Origin: an uncultured Pelagibacteraceae bacterium | GTDB lineage: Bacteria > Pseudomonadota > Alphaproteobacteria > Pelagibacterales > Pelagibacteraceae | DNA length: 14,607 bases | NCBI GenBank assembly: GCA_902590295.1 | Contig: CACIWH010000012.1 | Location: forward strand, 1-14,607 | Direction of reading: 5' to 3' | In this document: positions 14,117-14,607 of the stretch, one piece after another | How positions within the stretch are numbered: the stretch's first letter is position 1 | Layout of the letters: each line of letters opens with the position of its first letter | Translations under genes and position numbers: made by a program | The notes under the pieces: model-generated | What the model was told of the DNA's origin: nothing | Databases searched by the model: none | What the model saw: the letters and a program-made list of their open reading frames with translations, nothing else

Positions 14117-14607
14117 TTTTGTTTTATAGTAATTGTTTGATTAATTTTAATTTTATCCAAAAAATCTTTTTTACCATTTGTCCATTTAACTTCTATTCTA
14201 AAATCTTTTTCATTTTTTCTAATTCCATAATGTGCCACAGGTTCCATTTGGCATAAATAACCAGATCCAGCATCTATTGTTTTTGAATGCTTTCTTTGAT
14301 TAGACATTAAAGTTACAGTTGCTCCCCTAGCAGGAGCTCCAAATTTATTGATGGGCTTGATCCTTAAATATTTATTATTTTTTTCTACTTTTGCCTTATA
14401 CAATGTCAAAGGTTGTGCTTTACTTTCGCCGTGAGAGACTAATAATTCTAAAATACCATCATTATCAATATCAGCTACAGCTGCTCCAGTGCCAAATCCT
14501 TGAGTCTCAAGCGCTGTTTTTAATTTTATTTCCTCGAATTTTCCATTTTCATTTATTTTAAATAATTTGTTTGGTTCTGCGATATTGTTCATAAAAACTT
14601 CATCAAA
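14113..14607 (-). CDS. FG-GAP/VCBS repeat and ASPIC/UnbV domain protein, C-terminal part (CRTAC1-like), cut by window edge
   Basis: The reading frame is open to the right edge, so the 164 residues seen are the C-terminal part; the Met codon at 14590-14592 is internal, because the codons before it (FDEVF) continue the repeat pattern. The segment FMNNIAEPNKLFKINENGKFEE is one FG-GAP/VCBS repeat unit, and GAAVADIDNDGILELLVSHG follows with the calcium-binding DxDxDG loop of a beta-propeller blade. The end is an ASPIC/UnbV domain: FGAPARGATVTL, then IDAGSGYLCQMEPVAHYGI and a closing basic strand. Such proteins are usually secreted or surface-attached. The stop overlaps the Cys-rich gene start (ATGA). 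The domain call is strong; the function in bacteria is not established. Confidence 0.88.
   Translation of the reverse strand, partial: FDEVFMNNIAEPNKLFKINENGKFEEIKLKTALETQGFGTGAAVADIDNDGILELLVSHGESKAQPLTLYKAKVEKNNKYLRIKPINKFGAPARGATVTLMSNQRKHSKTIDAGSGYLCQMEPVAHYGIRKNEKDFRIEVKWTNGKKDFLDKIKINQTITIKQK

Noticed and set aside
14590..14592. ATG as the true start of the ASPIC/UnbV gene
   Set aside because: The frame stays open to the window edge, the upstream codons (FDEVF) continue an FG-GAP repeat, and a start here would leave no signal peptide.

Overview
This is a very AT-rich, very densely packed bacterial segment. Short or negative gene spacing, many ATGA start/stop overlaps, weak or absent Shine-Dalgarno sites, and alphaproteobacterial markers (a DUF2794 protein, an IalB-family protein, a CcmCDEFGH set) suggest a streamlined marine alphaproteobacterium, most likely SAR11 / Pelagibacterales. 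The taxonomic call is inference from gene content and composition; no marker RNA gene is present. I found no tRNA, rRNA, CRISPR array, transposase or integrase, and no gene-free stretch longer than about 150 bases.

Layout. (1) 1-7280, all on the minus strand and read right to left: ccmC-ccmD-ccmE-ccmF-ccmG-ccmH (cytochrome c maturation, without ccmA/ccmB beside it), then a PagL-like outer-membrane lipid A deacylase, an FMN-dependent 2-hydroxy-acid dehydrogenase, a class I/II aminotransferase, and the first 59 codons of an FAD-binding (GlcD / D-lactate dehydrogenase-like) oxidoreductase cut by the window edge. Spacing and overlaps suggest one transcription unit from ccmC to the FMN dehydrogenase, perhaps further. 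(2) 7281-7427: a 147-bp spacer holding a long imperfect inverted repeat (7303-7370) that could be a structured RNA, a leader or a paired operator. (3) 7428-7748: hspQ on minus, divergent from (4) 7826-8709: yciB/ispZ, broken by a one-base frameshift at a T7 run, overlapping a DUF2794 gene. (5) 8711-9466: a Bax inhibitor-1 family membrane protein on minus, convergent with DUF2794 one base away. (6) 9534-13414 on plus: a Tas-like aldo/keto reductase, an IalB-family periplasmic protein, argG, and an unusual photolyase/cryptochrome-like protein whose FAD domain comes first and whose Rossmann-like part follows. (7) 13427-14607 on minus: an FG-GAP/ASPIC-UnbV protein running off the window edge, translationally coupled to a secreted ten-cysteine protein I do not recognise.

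How the genes may work together. The ccm genes attach heme to periplasmic c-type cytochromes. The flavin-dependent hydroxy-acid dehydrogenases downstream could feed electrons into a cytochrome-based chain, and the aminotransferase could act on the resulting 2-oxo acids. This link is inference from gene order only. The best candidates for something under-described are the permuted-looking photolyase relative, the 7303-7370 structured element, and the ASPIC/Cys-rich secreted pair.
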